Shown here piece by piece: positions 53,843 through 64,000 of a DNA stretch of 64,000 nt. Position 1 is the stretch's first letter. The number at the start of each line of letters is the position of its first letter. The notes under the pieces were generated by a model, which saw only the letters and a list, made by a program, of their open reading frames with translations, was not told the DNA's origin and did no database searches. The translations under genes were made by a program, and so were the position numbers. Source of the DNA: Celeribacter litoreus (GTDB lineage: Bacteria; Pseudomonadota; Alphaproteobacteria; Rhodobacterales; Rhodobacteraceae); assembly GCF_020165855.1 (NCBI RefSeq), contig NZ_JAIUFY010000001.1, positions 186,001 through 250,000 of the forward strand. The letters run 5' to 3'.

Positions 53843-55392
53843 TCCGTCACCCAAACTTCGACACGGCGGTTCAGTGAGCGTCCCCAATCGACATCATCAC
53901 AGGCCAGAGGCATAGCTTCACCGTAGCCCTCCGCCGTGAAGGTCACACGCCCCGCGACAAACTCTGCGTCGAGCACACGCGTCAGCGAAGAGAGAACCGA
54001 ATTTGCCCGACGCTTGGACAAGCTTCGGTTCACAGACGCCGATCCCTGCCCGTCCGAAAACCCTGCGAAAACGAGAGCTTTTCCGTCGAACACGCCTGCC
54101 TCAACGAGTTCCGCCAACAGGTGGACGTTCGAACGCGACTGCGCATCGAGCTTTGTCGACCCATCCTCAAACCGAAAGCCGAGCGTCAGACGCTCCGCAC
54201 CCTGAAAGCGCGACGTGATCTCCTGCAGGTCCTCAAGACTGATTTCCTCACCCGCTCGTGCAATGGCATTTGCAAATCGACGGCCCTGATCGCGGAACGA
54301 TAGGCTTTCGATGTCCTGATCTACAAAATCCGTGCGCGCCACTATGAGTTGTGCGGACGGCGATACGACGAAGGCGAGAAACTCGCGAGCGAGTTTCGGC
54401 AAACGACGTGCAGGCGTGTAGAGAAACACCGGACGGGTAAACGGGAAATCTTCGGTCTTGATGTCGGCGGGAGTTGCCTCCGCCGCAAATCCGCAGCTTC
54501 CGGTGAGCCCTACCTTTTGCACAGCTCCCCCCACTGACAAACGACCCAAGCCAACCGCATATGGGTCGGCCTCGACCGCAGTGACCACCGCTTCGTGCGT
54601 TTTGTGCGAAACCACAACGCTATCGGAGATGGGGGTGTCAGCGATCATATGGCGGAACTGGGAGCCCTCTCGCACATCGTCCTGGGTCAAATGCGCAATG
54701 ATTGGTGCATCGGCGCCACCAAGCTCAGCCCAGTTGCTGACCTCACCGGAGTAGATCTTTGCTAAATCTTCAAGGGAGAGCGTCTCAATCAGATTGGAAC
54801 GGGATACTACGGGTAGTAGCGCATCCAATGCCACCACACGCGCGCGCAGAGGGTCCGTGAGGTCACCAAGACCAGCATCCCGCGCCATGCTCCGCTCTTC
54901 CGCACTCACGGCTCTGGACGCGATGACGACATCAGCGTTCTCGGAGATCAGCTCCGCGAAACCTTCGGCGTTCGAGGTTGCGGAGAGGAGGAACTCACCA
55001 ACCACCAAGTCCTGCTCTGCATCTACGAGAACATAGCGCGTCAGATCAAAGTCGAGCGCGGACACCTCCACTGCATAGCCATTTCGAGACGCGAAGCCCG
55101 TGATGAGGGCCGGAAGCAAGACCTCCGTCGCCTTGGGATCGCCCGAAATGCGGACCTGAGCGAAATAGTCGTCGAGGCTCGGACAGCCTGGTCCCTCACA
55201 ACGGACACCGGAGGCGTCAACGGTCAGAACCCCAAGATCGGTGGCCACGCGATAGAATTCACCATCGAAACTCAGAAAGTTGCCGCTGATCTCGATGTTC
55301 CCGTCGCGGGACATCAGGCTCACGTCTTGAGCAGAAAGTGATACGGGAATGAGTGCGCCCCACAGGCCCAAAAGAAGAGATCGAAAAAACAT
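53833..55392 (-). CDS. Periplasmic phosphate-binding (PstS-like)/OmpA fusion protein
   Basis: 519 residues. Signal peptide at 1-22 (ending SLSAQDV). A PBP-like domain at about 80-350 resembles PstS phosphate-binding proteins (VVSRSNLIETLSLEDLAKIYSGEVSNW). The C-terminal OmpA domain at about 390-519 has the peptidoglycan-binding pattern NRSLSKRRANSV. It would tether a phosphate- or small-anion-binding module to peptidoglycan. Not in a pst operon here; stands alone. Confidence 0.87.
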   Translation of the reverse strand: MFFRSLLLGLWGALIPVSLSAQDVSLMSRDGNIEISGNFLSFDGEFYRVATDLGVLTVDASGVRCEGPGCPSLDDYFAQVRISGDPKATEVLLPALITGFASRNGYAVEVSALDFDLTRYVLVDAEQDLVVGEFLLSATSNAEGFAELISENADVVIASRAVSAEERSMARDAGLGDLTDPLRARVVALDALLPVVSRSNLIETLSLEDLAKIYSGEVSNWAELGGADAPIIAHLTQDDVREGSQFRHMIADTPISDSVVVSHKTHEAVVTAVEADPYAVGLGRLSVGGAVQKVGLTGSCGFAAEATPADIKTEDFPFTRPVFLYTPARRLPKLAREFLAFVVSPSAQLIVARTDFVDQDIESLSFRDQGRRFANAIARAGEEISLEDLQEITSRFQGAERLTLGFRFEDGSTKLDAQSRSNVHLLAELVEAGVFDGKALVFAGFSDGQGSASVNRSLSKRRANSVLSSLTRVLDAEFVAGRVTFTAEGYGEAMPLACDDVDWGRSLNRRVEVWVTDQR

Positions 55393-55467
55393 CTGGTCTT
55401 GCCCGACAAAGTCAAAGGTTCACGCAAGTGTCCGGGCTTGCGTAGGTATTTTCAAGGACAGCGAATT

Positions 55468-55495
55468 GAAAAACCCGCCCGGTTTCGGGCGGGTT
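55468..55495 (-). terminator. Terminator of secA
   Basis: Minus-strand stem of ten pairs (55472-55481 with 55486-55495), loop of four, followed on the minus strand by a T run (AAAA at 55469-55473 on plus). It lies 13 bases after the secA stop. Confidence 0.88.
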
Positions 55496-55508
55496 GTATT
55501 CAATGCGA

Positions 55509-58211
55509 TCAGACAGCGCCGTGGCAGTGTTTGAACTTGTTGCCCGAGCCACATGGGCAGAGGTCATTGCGGCCTGGATTGCCCCATGTCGACGGGTCGT
55601 TTTCGTCAAACCCGGGCACTGCGTTCGGGTGCCCTTCTTCCGGCTCGCCAACGGGCTGCGGCTGACGCGCGGCGGCTGCAGCGGCTTGCTGTTCAACCAA
55701 CTGCTGCAGCATGGCATTTCGCTCTTCCTCAGTCATCGGACGCACACGGCCGAGCTTTTGCGTCACTTCGGTGCGCAGGCTGTCGAGCATCGACTCGAAC
55801 AGTTGGAAGCTCTCGTTCTTGTATTCGTTGAGCGGGTCCCGCTGCGCGTAACCGCGGAAGCCCACGACGGAGCGGAGATGTTCGAGCGTCAGAAGGTGTT
55901 CACGCCATTTCGTGTCGATCGTGTTGAGCAGGAACTGTTTCTCGATCTGGCGCATCTGCTCGGCGCCGAAGGCCTCTTCCTTCTCCGCCATCATTTTGTC
56001 GGAGGCATCAGCAATGCGTTCGATGATGTCTTCATCGTCGACACCCTCTTCATCTGCCCATTCTGCAATCGGGAGATCCATGTTGATCGTCTCGGCGACA
56101 GATTTGTGAAGCAGATCGATGTCCCACTGATCGGGGTAGGATTTCGGCGGGATCGCCTCTGCGACGAGATCTTCGATTACCTCGTGACGCATGTCGGTGA
56201 CGATCTCGTTCACGTTCTCCGACTCCATGATGTCGCGGCGCTGTGAGAAGACGACTTTACGCTGGTCGTTCATCACATCGTCGAACTTCAAAAGCTGTTT
56301 ACGGATGTCAAAGTTGCGACCTTCAACCTTCGCCTGAGCCTTTTCGAGCGACTTGTTGACCCACGGGTGGACGATGGCCTCACCCTCTTTCATGCCCATT
56401 TTGGAGAGCATGGCATCGAGGCGTTCGGACCCGAAGATGCGCATGAGATCGTCTTCGAGTGAGAGGAAGAACAAGGAGCGACCCGGATCACCCTGACGAC
56501 CGGAACGGCCGCGCAGCTGGTTGTCGATGCGACGAGATTCATGACGCTCGGTCGCGAGCACGTAGAGGCCGCCAGCTTCGAGCACCTTTTTCTCGTCTTC
56601 GGCATGTTCCGCTTCGACCTTCGCGCGGACCTCTTTCGGGTCGGCCTCCGGATTGGCGGCGAGCGCTTCCATCACCTTCATCTCGACATTGCCGCCGAGT
56701 TTGATGTCGGTCCCGCGGCCGGCCATGTTGGTCGCAATGGTCACGGCGCCGAGTTTACCGGCATCCCCGACAATTTCCGCCTCTTGCTCGTGATGACGGG
56801 CGTTCAACACGTTGTGCGGGATGCCCTCTTTGGTCAGAAGCTGCGAAAGCTCTTCGGACTTCTCGATGGACGTGGTGCCCACGAGGACAGGCTGACCCTT
56901 TTCGTTCGCTTTGCGAATGGACTGAACCACAGCAGCGAGTTTTTCGGTCTCTGTCCGATACACGCGGTCGTGCTCGTCGCGGCGCTGAATCGGACGGTTG
57001 GTCGGAACTTCGACAACGCCCAGTTTGTAGATTTCCATGAATTCTTCGGCCTCGGTCGCCGCCGTACCGGTCATACCGGACAGCTTTTCGTAGAGGCGGA
57101 AATAGTTCTGGAAGGTCACCGACGCGTGGGTGATGTTCTCCGGCTTAATGTCGAGACCTTCTTTGGCCTCAATCGCCTGATGCAGACCGTCTGCAAGACG
57201 GCGACCGGACATCATACGGCCCGTGAATTCGTCGATCAGCATCGCTTCGCCATTCCGGACGATGTAGTGCACACCGTTCTGGAACAGTTTGTGCGCGCGC
57301 AAACCTTGGTTCACGTGGTGAACGATGGTGGTGCTCTCAGGATCGTAAAGGGACTGACCCTCCTGAAGGAGGCCATTCTGCTGAAGCACCTGTTCGAGGT
57401 ACTCATTGCCTTCTTCGGTGAATGTCACCTGACGGGTCTTTTCATCGATCTCGTAGTGCTCTTCCGACAGAAGCGGGATGAGCTTGTCGATGGTAAGATA
57501 AAGTTCGGAGCGGTCATCGGACGGGCCAGAAATGATGAGCGGCGTCCGCGCCTCATCGATCAGGATCGAGTCGACCTCGTCCACGATCGCGAAATGATGC
57601 CCGCGCTGAACCATGTCCTTGAGTTCAGACTTCATGTTGTCGCGGAGATAGTCGAAGCCAAGCTCGTTGTTCGTGGCATAGGTCACGTCGCAAGCGTAGG
57701 CCGCGCGTTTCTCGTCTTCAGGCTGCTGGCTGTAGATCGAGGAACAGGTCATGCCGAGGGCCTCAAACACGTTTGCCATCCACTCGGCGTCGCGTTTCGC
57801 GAGGTATTCGTTGACCGTGACCACATGGACGCCCTTGCCGGTCAGGGCATTGAGGTAGGAGGGGAAGGTCGCGACGAGCGTTTTACCTTCACCGGTCTTC
57901 ATCTCTGCGATGTTGCCCTGGTGGAGGAAGATGCCACCCATCAGCTGAGTTTCGAACGCACGCAGACCGAGTGCGCGGCGTGCCGCTTCGCGACAGTTCG
58001 CGAAGGCCTCCGGCAGAAGGTCGTCCAAACTCTCGCCGTCCGCGACACGTTTTTTGAATTCTTCGGTTTTGGCGATCAAGCCCGCATCGTCGAGTTTCTC
58101 GAACTCCGGTTCCAACGCGTTAATCTTGGCCACAAGAGGTCGGGTTGCTTTGATCTTGCGATCATTTGGAGTCCCGAAAACCTTTTTCGCGAGTGTACCA
58201 ATGCCCAGCAT
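55509..58211 (-). CDS. secA: Preprotein translocase ATPase SecA
   Basis: 901 residues. Motor of the Sec pathway. N-terminal [20 protein letters not shown], Walker A in [17 protein letters not shown] near 105, the DEVD box [17 protein letters not shown] near 210, and motif [14 protein letters not shown] near 500. The tail is a zinc-binding [20 protein letters not shown], which binds SecB. The ATG at 58211 has GGAG five bases upstream; the longer frame to 58445 is a non-conserved extension. Confidence 0.98.
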   Translation of the reverse strand: MLGIGTLAKKVFGTPNDRKIKATRPLVAKINALEPEFEKLDDAGLIAKTEEFKKRVADGESLDDLLPEAFANCREAARRALGLRAFETQLMGGIFLHQGNIAEMKTGEGKTLVATFPSYLNALTGKGVHVVTVNEYLAKRDAEWMANVFEALGMTCSSIYSQQPEDEKRAAYACDVTYATNNELGFDYLRDNMKSELKDMVQRGHHFAIVDEVDSILIDEARTPLIISGPSDDRSELYLTIDKLIPLLSEEHYEIDEKTRQVTFTEEGNEYLEQVLQQNGLLQEGQSLYDPESTTIVHHVNQGLRAHKLFQNGVHYIVRNGEAMLIDEFTGRMMSGRRLADGLHQAIEAKEGLDIKPENITHASVTFQNYFRLYEKLSGMTGTAATEAEEFMEIYKLGVVEVPTNRPIQRRDEHDRVYRTETEKLAAVVQSIRKANEKGQPVLVGTTSIEKSEELSQLLTKEGIPHNVLNARHHEQEAEIVGDAGKLGAVTIATNMAGRGTDIKLGGNVEMKVMEALAANPEADPKEVRAKVEAEHAEDEKKVLEAGGLYVLATERHESRRIDNQLRGRSGRQGDPGRSLFFLSLEDDLMRIFGSERLDAMLSKMGMKEGEAIVHPWVNKSLEKAQAKVEGRNFDIRKQLLKFDDVMNDQRKVVFSQRRDIMESENVNEIVTDMRHEVIEDLVAEAIPPKSYPDQWDIDLLHKSVAETINMDLPIAEWADEEGVDDEDIIERIADASDKMMAEKEEAFGAEQMRQIEKQFLLNTIDTKWREHLLTLEHLRSVVGFRGYAQRDPLNEYKNESFQLFESMLDSLRTEVTQKLGRVRPMTEEERNAMLQQLVEQQAAAAAARQPQPVGEPEEGHPNAVPGFDENDPSTWGNPGRNDLCPCGSGNKFKHCHGAV

Positions 58212-58390
58212 ATTTTCTCCGCTCGATGCGTCCTGACAGGATCGTGTGAGAGGAGGGATTGCCCCGCTGCCAATCACCCCATAGAAACGGGCGTGACGGC
58301 TCCTCTTCAGTGACCTAAGCGATGTAAGGGGCCATACCTTGAGTGTCAACGTCGCGCCCCTCATTGGCGCCGACAGGAAGGATTTTCTCC

Positions 58391-59233
58391 ATGAAATACC
58401 GCTTTTCCGCCGCCGCAGTACTCGTTTCCCTGTCATTTCTGGCATCTAGCCCCGCAGTTGCAGAAGATATGACCGCGAGCACCGTCGTCGCGACCGTCAA
58501 TGGAGCTGAAATCACTCTCGGTCATGTGATCGCTGCGCGTCAGGCTCTGCCGCCTGAATATCAGGGTCTGGATGACGCACGCTTGTTCGAAGGCATCCTG
58601 AACCAAATCGTCCAACAGGAGCTGCTCAAACAAGCCGCCGGAGACGTTTCCGAACGGCTGCGTCTCCAACTCGAGAATGAAGAACGCGTTCTGATCGCGG
58701 GAGACAAACTCGAAAGCATCGCGGAACAGGCTGTGACCGATGAAGCTCTGCAAGCCGCCTACGAGGCTCGCATGGAAAGCTTCGAGCCCGCGCCGGAATT
58801 CCACGCCGCACACATTCTCGTTGAAACCGAAGAAGAAGCGCTCGAATTGATCGCAGAACTCGAAGGCGGCGCGGACTTTGCCGAGCTTGCAAAAGAGAAA
58901 TCCACCGGCCCGTCCGGCCCGAACGGCGGTGACCTCGGCTGGTTCGGTGTTGGCATGATGGTGCAGCCGTTCGAGGCAGCAGTTGTCACGATGGAAACGG
59001 GCGACATTTCCGAGCCGGTCCAAACACAGTTCGGCTGGCACGTCATCAAGATGATCGAAACCCGGATGGCCGAACAGCCGACTCTCGCAGAAATGAGTGA
59101 AGAACTGGCGGCTGAAGTTCAGGATCAGGCGATCCGCGATACCCTGACAGAGCTGTCGGAAACAGGTGAGGTGATTATTACTGAGGGAGTTGATCCAACA
59201 GCATTGCGCATGGATCAACTTTTGGATCAGTAA
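58391..59233 (+). CDS. Peptidylprolyl isomerase, parvulin (PpiC/SurA-like)
   Basis: 280 residues with a signal peptide (1-26, ending SSPAVAED). N-terminal SurA-N-like helical chaperone part (about 35-125), then one parvulin domain (about 135-225) with [34 protein letters not shown] and [12 protein letters not shown]. Acts in the periplasm on outer-membrane protein folding. The ATG at 58391 follows AGGAAGGA. 31 bases upstream of argJ. Confidence 0.93.
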   Translation: MKYRFSAAAVLVSLSFLASSPAVAEDMTASTVVATVNGAEITLGHVIAARQALPPEYQGLDDARLFEGILNQIVQQELLKQAAGDVSERLRLQLENEERVLIAGDKLESIAEQAVTDEALQAAYEARMESFEPAPEFHAAHILVETEEEALELIAELEGGADFAELAKEKSTGPSGPNGGDLGWFGVGMMVQPFEAAVVTMETGDISEPVQTQFGWHVIKMIETRMAEQPTLAEMSEELAAEVQDQAIRDTLTELSETGEVIITEGVDPTALRMDQLLDQ

Positions 59234-59264
59234 TAGGTAATCCGGTATTATAGGGACATCCCAG

Positions 59265-60512
59265 ATGGCCAAAATCACTCACGTTTCGCCTCTCGCCCCG
59301 AAAGCGGGCTTTCCGCAATTGCCCGCCATTGACGGTGTCCGGTTTTCGGCGCTGTCCGCCGGCGTAAAATACAAAGGCCGCACAGACGTCATGATGGTCG
59401 AACTCGCCGAGGGAACGACCATGGCGGGTGTCTTTACGCGGTCAACTACGCGCTCCGCAGCGGTGATCGATTGTCAGGAAAAGATCGGCCTGCCGGGCGA
59501 AGGCAAAGCGGCGATTCTTGTCAACTCCGGGAACTCTAACGCATTTACCGGGAAGAATGGCTTTGATGCTGTCGCGAAGATCACACAGGCGGTTGCCGAT
59601 GAACTGGGCATCGACCAAAACCGCGTTTTTACATCCTCGACCGGCGTCATCGGCGAACCGCTCAAGTGGGAACGGATCACCGCGAAGATCGCTGATCTGA
59701 AAAACGCGCTCGACGAAAACGGAATTGAGGCCGCCGCGAAGGCGATCATGACCACAGACACCTTCCCGAAAGGGTCGACGGAGACGGTCGATCTCGACGG
59801 AACGGAGATCAAAATCGCAGGGATCGCCAAAGGCTCCGGCATGATCGCGCCAGATATGGCGACCATGCTGTGCTACATCTTCACCGACGCGAACATTTCG
59901 CTTGAGGTGCTTCAGCACTGCCTTTGGCTCGAGAACGCCAAGACGTTCAACTGTGTCACGGTGGATAGCGATACCTCGACCTCTGACACGGTTCTCGTGG
60001 GCGCGACCGGCAAAGCGAATATGGACCCGATCACGGATTTCACAGACCCTCGAGTCCGCCCGTTCCGCGAGGCGCTTCATGCTGTGATGAAAGACCTCGC
60101 GATCCAATTGGCCCGTGACGGTGAGGGCGCAACGAAGTTCCTCGAAGTGCAGGTCACTGGCGCGAACGCTGATGGCCCTGCGCATCGCGTTGCCAAAGCG
60201 ATCGCCAATTCTCCACTCGTGAAAACCGCCATTGCCGGCGAGGACCCGAACTGGGGCCGTGTCGTCATGGCTGTTGGCAAAGCCGGAGAGCGCGCAGAAA
60301 GGGACCGTCTCACCATCTGGTTTGGCGATCTTTTGGTTGCGGAAAATGGCTGGGTGTCTCCGACCTATACCGAAGAGGCAGGTGCCGCCTACATGAAGAA
60401 TGACGAGATCGTGATCCGTGTCGATCTCGGCCTCGATAACGGAACCGCAACGGTTTGGTCCTGCGACCTGACCCACGGCTACATCACCATCAACGCGGAT
60501 TATCGCTCGTGA
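59265..60512 (+). CDS. argJ: Bifunctional ornithine acetyltransferase/N-acetylglutamate synthase
   Basis: 415 residues. The precursor self-cleaves at the ATM site in MIAPDMATMLCYIF; Thr200 becomes the nucleophile of the beta chain. Moves the acetyl group from N-acetylornithine to glutamate in the arginine cycle. GGAGEDPNWGR-like EDPNWGRVVMAVGKAGE near 325 is also standard. The last codon overlaps the mutT start (GTGA). Confidence 0.97.
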   Translation: MAKITHVSPLAPKAGFPQLPAIDGVRFSALSAGVKYKGRTDVMMVELAEGTTMAGVFTRSTTRSAAVIDCQEKIGLPGEGKAAILVNSGNSNAFTGKNGFDAVAKITQAVADELGIDQNRVFTSSTGVIGEPLKWERITAKIADLKNALDENGIEAAAKAIMTTDTFPKGSTETVDLDGTEIKIAGIAKGSGMIAPDMATMLCYIFTDANISLEVLQHCLWLENAKTFNCVTVDSDTSTSDTVLVGATGKANMDPITDFTDPRVRPFREALHAVMKDLAIQLARDGEGATKFLEVQVTGANADGPAHRVAKAIANSPLVKTAIAGEDPNWGRVVMAVGKAGERAERDRLTIWFGDLLVAENGWVSPTYTEEAGAAYMKNDEIVIRVDLGLDNGTATVWSCDLTHGYITINADYRS

Positions 60513-60907
60513 AGTCCGTTCTCGTTTCTGCCGTCGCCTTGATTGATGTGGAAGGGCGCGTGCTTTTGGCGCAGCGCCCTGAGGGCAAATCAATGGCCGG
60601 GCTCTGGGAGTTTCCGGGTGGGAAGATTGAAGCCGGTGAGACACCCGAGGCCGCTCTCGTGCGCGAACTGCATGAGGAACTCGGGATTGAGACCTGGGAT
60701 TCCTGCCTGTCGCCTCTGACCTTTGCTTCGCACAGTTATGATGATTTCCACCTGCTGATGCCTCTGTTTGCCTGCCGCAAGTGGTCCGGCATTCCAACGC
60801 CGCGGGAAGGTCAAACCCTGAAATGGGCGAGGGCAAATGAGCTTCGCGACTATCCGATGCCGCCTGCAGATATCCCTTTGATTCCAATTTTGCGGGACCT
60901 TCTCTGA
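60509..60907 (+). CDS. mutT: Nudix hydrolase MutT (8-oxo-dGTP diphosphatase)
   Basis: 132 residues. The Nudix box is complete: GGKIEAGETPEAALVRELHEELGIE at 33-57 (G-x5-E-x7-R-E-x2-E-E). Removes 8-oxo-dGTP from the nucleotide pool. The GTG at 60509 overlaps the argJ stop; MKSVLVSAVALIDVEGRVLL is the expected N-terminus. Confidence 0.93.
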   Translation: MKSVLVSAVALIDVEGRVLLAQRPEGKSMAGLWEFPGGKIEAGETPEAALVRELHEELGIETWDSCLSPLTFASHSYDDFHLLMPLFACRKWSGIPTPREGQTLKWARANELRDYPMPPADIPLIPILRDLL

Positions 60908-60955
60908 AGCAAAAAGCCGTCTGATCAAATTTTATTTGCGAAAATACGGGTATTT

Positions 60956-60970
60956 GCACAACATTTGTGC
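60956..60970 (+). promoter_or_regulatory. Inverted repeat upstream of the 46-residue gene
   Basis: GCACAA-CAT-TTGTGC is a perfect 6-base inverted repeat, possibly an operator. A second perfect stem, AATTCAG (61000-61006) with CTGAATT (61012-61018), lies 45 bases upstream of the start codon. Confidence 0.45.
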
Positions 60971-61062
60971 GCCCGTGATCGAAATGTGTAAAATTTGTGA
61001 ATTCAGTTTTCCTGAATTTCGGGTATATGAATTACGAAAGTCATTATGCTTGGGGAAGACAA

Positions 61063-61203
61063 ATGATCCGCTCTATCACTCTCGGGAAGTACATCTCCGT
61101 TCAGGGCCAGTTCGTTTCTGAAATGGCTAACGGAAACATTCAGGTTCGCGTTGGCGACAAGACCTTCGTTGGCAAGCCGATCGTAGCGTCTAAAGCCGCC
61201 TGA
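61063..61203 (+). CDS. 46-residue small protein of unknown function
   Basis: ATG at 61063 preceded by GGGGAAGA. The peptide starts MIRSITLGKYISVQGQF and continues VSEMANGNIQVRVGDKTFVGKPIVASKAA; it is basic and soluble, with alternating small and branched residues suggesting a beta-strand fold. It reads like a compact single domain, and I believe similar short proteins occur in other Rhodobacterales, but I cannot name a family. Its own leader (60908-61062) and a strong terminator indicate an independent gene. A longer frame exists back to 60997. Confidence 0.6.
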   Translation: MIRSITLGKYISVQGQFVSEMANGNIQVRVGDKTFVGKPIVASKAA

Positions 61204-61218
61204 TCTAATTCACGCACA

Positions 61219-61260
61219 GTATCAAAAAAGGCGAGCCATCTGGCTCGCCTTTTTTGATAC
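61219..61260. terminator. Bidirectional terminator between the small gene and infB
   Basis: A perfect 20-base inverted repeat (61219-61238 with 61241-61260) with only TC between. Both strands carry six T after a GC-rich core, so it can end both the small gene (plus) and the infB operon (minus). Confidence 0.92.
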
Positions 61261-61279
61261 TGGCTTAGGGGAAGGAAGC

Positions 61280-63805
61280 TCAGTCGAGCTTCCGTTCCAC
61301 TTCCTCGCGTTCGAAGATCTCGATGACATCGCCCGGGCGGATATCGTCGTAGTTCTCGAAGGCCATACCGCATTCCTGACCGGACTGGACTTCTTTTACT
61401 TCATCTTTGAAGCGCTTGAGCGTTTTCAGCGTGCCTTCGTGGATCACAACATCGTCGCGCAGCAGACGCACACCGGCGGAACGGCGCGCAACGCCTTCGG
61501 TGACGAGACAGCCGGCAACCTTGCCAACGCCAGACACTTTGAAGACTTCGCGAATTTCGGCGTAACCGATGAAGTTCTCGCGGATTTCTGCGGACAGGAG
61601 ACCGGAAGCCGCTGCCTTCACGTCATCCACGAGGTCGTAGATCACGGAGTAGTAGCGGATTTCGACGCCTTTCTGGTTCGCAGAGTTACGCGCAGGCGCG
61701 TTTGCACGAACGTTGAAGCCAATCACAGGCGCACCCGACGCTTCGGCGAGGCCGATGTCGGATTCGGTAATGGCACCCACACCATAGTGGAGCACACGCA
61801 CGCGGACTTCGTCGTTGCCGATTTTTTCCATCGCCTGAATGATTGCCTCGGCAGAACCCTGCACGTCGGCTTTGACGAGGATCGGAAGCTCTGCGACGTT
61901 CTCGTCTGCTTTCGCTTTCGCGAGAAGCTGATCGAGGGTCGTTGCAGCACCGGCAGCAGCGCGTTTGTCTTTCGCAGCCTGCTCACGATACTCAGCGATC
62001 TCACGGGCCTGCGCCTCTGTGTCGACCACGTTGAGCACGTCACCAGCTTCCGGCGTGCCGTTGAGACCAAGGACCTCAACCGGAACCGACGGGCCAGCCT
62101 CATCGACGCGATCGCCTTTGTCGTTGACGAGCGCGCGGACTTTACCCCACTGCTCACCCACAACGAAGATATCGCCGCGCTTGAGCGTACCTTTCTGAAC
62201 CAGAACAGTCGCGACCGGGCCGCGGCCTACGTCGAGCTGAGCTTCAATCACAGCACCTTCAGCGGCACGATCCGGGTTCGCCTTCAGTTCGAGAAGTTCG
62301 GCCTGAAGCGCGATGGCTTCGAGCAAATCATCAAGACCTTTGCCGGTTTTCGCGGACACTTCGACGTCCTGAACCTCACCGGACATCTCCTCCACGATCA
62401 CTTCGTGCTGGAGCAACTCGGTGCGAACCTTCATCGCGTCAGCTTCCGGTTTATCACACTTGTTGATCGCGACGATCATCGGAACTTCGGCCGCTTTGGC
62501 GTGGTTAATTGCTTCGATCGTCTGCGGCATGACAGAGTCATCGGCCGCAACCACGAGAACAACAATATCTGTCACCTGAGCACCACGGGCACGCATCGAC
62601 GTAAACGCCGCGTGGCCAGGAGTATCGAGGAACGACAGAACAGCGCCGCTTTCGGTTGTCACCTGATATGCACCGATGTGCTGCGTGATGCCGCCAGCTT
62701 CGCCGGAGGTCACGTTCGCATTACGGATCGCATCGAGGAGCGATGTTTTACCGTGGTCAACGTGGCCCATGATCGTGATGACCGGCGGACGCGGCTTCAG
62801 ATCTTCGGCTTTGTCGTCAACCTGCTGGATCACGTCCTCAACGTCAGCATCAGACACGCGCTGAATGCGGTGGCCGAATTCCTCGACGATGAGTTCTGCA
62901 GTATCGGCATCGATCGATTGGTTCTGCGTGACCATCATGCCCATTTTCATGAGGGCTTTGACGACATCAGCAACGCGCTCGGCCATACGGTTGGCGAGTT
63001 CGGAGACCACAATCGTCTCTGGAACCTGAACGTCGCGCACGATCTTTTCGCGCTGCTCGTTGCCGCCCATTGCCTTTTGACGCATGCGCTCTTGCTTGCG
63101 CTTCATCGATGCCATGGAGCGTTGACGGCCGCCTTCACCACCGGTGAGCGCCTGGTTCACAGTCAGCTTACCGGAGCGACGGTTGTCACCGCCTTTGTTG
63201 CGGTTGTTGCGATCATCTGCTTCACGCTCGCGACCACGCGGGGTCGCCTGCGGGGCACGTCCACCGCGTTCCTGCTGTTTTTGCAGGGCGGCTTGTGCAG
63301 CGGCCGGATCGTCCTGCTTCGGTTGCGCAGCAGCAGCCGGTTTTTTCTTGGCAGCCGCCTCACGTTTTTTGGCCTCTTCGGCCTCACGTTTCTGGCGTGC
63401 TTCCTCTTCTTCTTTCGCTTTCAGAGCGGCTTCGCGCTCAGCTTCTTCGCGTGCCTTCTCTTCGATCTCGCGACGGCGACGCTCGCGCTCTTCTTCGCGT
63501 GCTTTCTCTTCCTCGGCGCGCTTCTTCGCTTCTTCGGCTTCAGCAGCTTTTGCAGCCGCGAGCGCCTTCATCCGGCGTTCCATCTCCGCATCGGAAATGC
63601 CTGCCGGACGTTTCGAAGGATCACCAAGCTTTGCCTTGCCGGCCCCAGACGCACCCGATTTCGCGGCTCCCGGTTTGGGCACCACGACACGCTTGCGTTT
63701 GGTCTCCACCACGACATTCTTCGTACGACCGTGGGAGAAGCTCTGCTTCACCGAACCGGAACCACCACGAAGGCCGAGGGTTTTTTTGCCGTCTGTATCG
63801 CTCAT
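61280..63805 (-). CDS. infB: Translation initiation factor IF-2
   Basis: 841 residues. Long charged N-terminal region (about 60-210) with [17 protein letters not shown]-type repeats and a short IF2-N domain, then the G domain: G1 in [14 protein letters not shown] near 350, G3 DTPGHAAF, G4 NKCDKP, followed by domains II-IV ending [11 protein letters not shown]. Delivers fMet-tRNA to the 30S subunit. Its ATG overlaps the stop of the upstream gene (ATGA), typical of the nusA-ylxR-infB operon. Confidence 0.98.
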   Translation of the reverse strand: MSDTDGKKTLGLRGGSGSVKQSFSHGRTKNVVVETKRKRVVVPKPGAAKSGASGAGKAKLGDPSKRPAGISDAEMERRMKALAAAKAAEAEEAKKRAEEEKAREEERERRRREIEEKAREEAEREAALKAKEEEEARQKREAEEAKKREAAAKKKPAAAAQPKQDDPAAAQAALQKQQERGGRAPQATPRGREREADDRNNRNKGGDNRRSGKLTVNQALTGGEGGRQRSMASMKRKQERMRQKAMGGNEQREKIVRDVQVPETIVVSELANRMAERVADVVKALMKMGMMVTQNQSIDADTAELIVEEFGHRIQRVSDADVEDVIQQVDDKAEDLKPRPPVITIMGHVDHGKTSLLDAIRNANVTSGEAGGITQHIGAYQVTTESGAVLSFLDTPGHAAFTSMRARGAQVTDIVVLVVAADDSVMPQTIEAINHAKAAEVPMIVAINKCDKPEADAMKVRTELLQHEVIVEEMSGEVQDVEVSAKTGKGLDDLLEAIALQAELLELKANPDRAAEGAVIEAQLDVGRGPVATVLVQKGTLKRGDIFVVGEQWGKVRALVNDKGDRVDEAGPSVPVEVLGLNGTPEAGDVLNVVDTEAQAREIAEYREQAAKDKRAAAGAATTLDQLLAKAKADENVAELPILVKADVQGSAEAIIQAMEKIGNDEVRVRVLHYGVGAITESDIGLAEASGAPVIGFNVRANAPARNSANQKGVEIRYYSVIYDLVDDVKAAASGLLSAEIRENFIGYAEIREVFKVSGVGKVAGCLVTEGVARRSAGVRLLRDDVVIHEGTLKTLKRFKDEVKEVQSGQECGMAFENYDDIRPGDVIEIFEREEVERKLD

Positions 63806-64000
63806 TTCGTCGTCTTACCCTTCCCGGTGGAGCCCTCTCCACCGATTGTCTCGCGCACGCCCATCAGGCGGTTGGCATCCTCTACAACACGTTTGCTGAG
63901 TCCGCCACCTGCGAGCGCGCCATGTATCACACTTTCGCGACCAAAAGCCAAACCCAATTCAGAACTCGTCAGATGACCGAACCAACGGCCCCCCTCGGGT
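63802..64000 (-). CDS. YlxR-type RNA-binding protein, 3' part only
   Basis: The frame ending at 63802 encodes about 66 residues to the window edge: [20 protein letters not shown], then [19 protein letters not shown], and a basic tail GKGKTTK. This fits the C-terminal (L7Ae-like) half of the DUF448/YlxR proteins that precede infB in Alphaproteobacteria. The N-terminal GRGAYL-type domain is outside the window. Overlaps the infB ATG. Confidence 0.75.
   Translation of the reverse strand, partial: PEGGRWFGHLTSSELGLAFGRESVIHGALAGGGLSKRVVEDANRLMGVRETIGGEGSTGKGKTTK

Noticed and set aside
56541-58313. 590-codon open frame opposite secA
   Set aside because: Pure shadow of the secA reading frame, with no ribosome-binding site or recognisable domain.
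61439-63976. 845-codon open frame opposite infB
   Set aside because: It mirrors infB codon by codon, has low-complexity Arg/Phe-rich sequence and no family motifs; long antisense frames are expected opposite high-GC genes with few minus-frame stops.

Overview
The window looks like chromosomal DNA of a marine alphaproteobacterium of the Rhodobacteraceae (Roseobacter group). This is inferred from the high-GC coding style, from gene families and neighbourhoods typical of that group (short single-domain RNase D, kdsD-rnd-lptCAB-hpf-ptsN, ylxR-infB, the PstS-like/OmpA fusion protein), and from a full-length Hpf. About 58 protein genes are packed tightly on both strands. I see no rRNA, tRNA, insertion sequence, prophage or CRISPR array, and no gene-free stretch above 300 bases apart from the 12.30-12.63 kb interval, which holds a small transcription unit.

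Layout. 0-12.3 kb is mostly housekeeping: the 3' part of serA, a Ser/Thr-type phosphatase, a thiolase, a hybrid histidine kinase, yggT-recQ, a thioesterase, an Atg22-type MFS protein, the murein endopeptidase mepA, a phytase-like esterase and a queuosine-precursor transporter (yhhQ type) with a candidate preQ1-I riboswitch directly upstream. 12.3-14.1 kb carries a compact orphan transcription unit (promoter, 18-codon ORF with a 14-nt match to the 16S rRNA 3' end, terminator), the ribosome-rescue gene arfB and an AT-richer accessory HATPase gene. 14.15-17.4 kb is an NAD-salvage operon pncA-sulP-pncB in which a STAS-less SulP transporter sits between the two salvage enzymes. 17.5-19.7 kb has a YegD-type Hsp70 and trhO. 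19.7-24.9 kb holds two divergent RTX-type genes: one broken by two frame changes (one at a nine-G run), the other an intact S8 protease with a P-domain.

24.9-34.1 kb is a capsule-type surface polysaccharide locus: four glycosyltransferases, KpsE-, KpsT- and KpsM-like export proteins and two sulfotransferases. 34.2-39.0 kb is a conserved envelope block: rnd, kdsD, lptC, lptA, lptB, hpf and ptsN. 39.0-49.0 kb returns to polysaccharide synthesis: a two-domain sulfotransferase, a GT14/core-2-like enzyme, two paralogous glycosyltransferases, galE, galU, kdsB, cysQ and a second ABC-2 permease with its own promoter. 49.0-64.0 kb is housekeeping again: alkB, dnaK-dnaJ with a heat-shock type promoter, radC, the PstS-like/OmpA protein, secA, a parvulin, argJ, mutT, a 46-residue conserved-looking small protein, infB and the end of ylxR.

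How the genes fit together. KdsD and KdsB supply CMP-Kdo, GalU and GalE supply UDP-Glc/UDP-Gal, the glycosyltransferases build a polymer, three sulfotransferase genes can decorate it, CysQ can remove the PAP that sulfotransferases release, and KpsE/M/T-like proteins export it. The likeliest reading is a sulfated, Kdo-linked capsule; that is inference from gene content. The least explained items are the 12.3 kb orphan transcript, the SulP gene inside the NAD-salvage operon, and the short protein next to infB.
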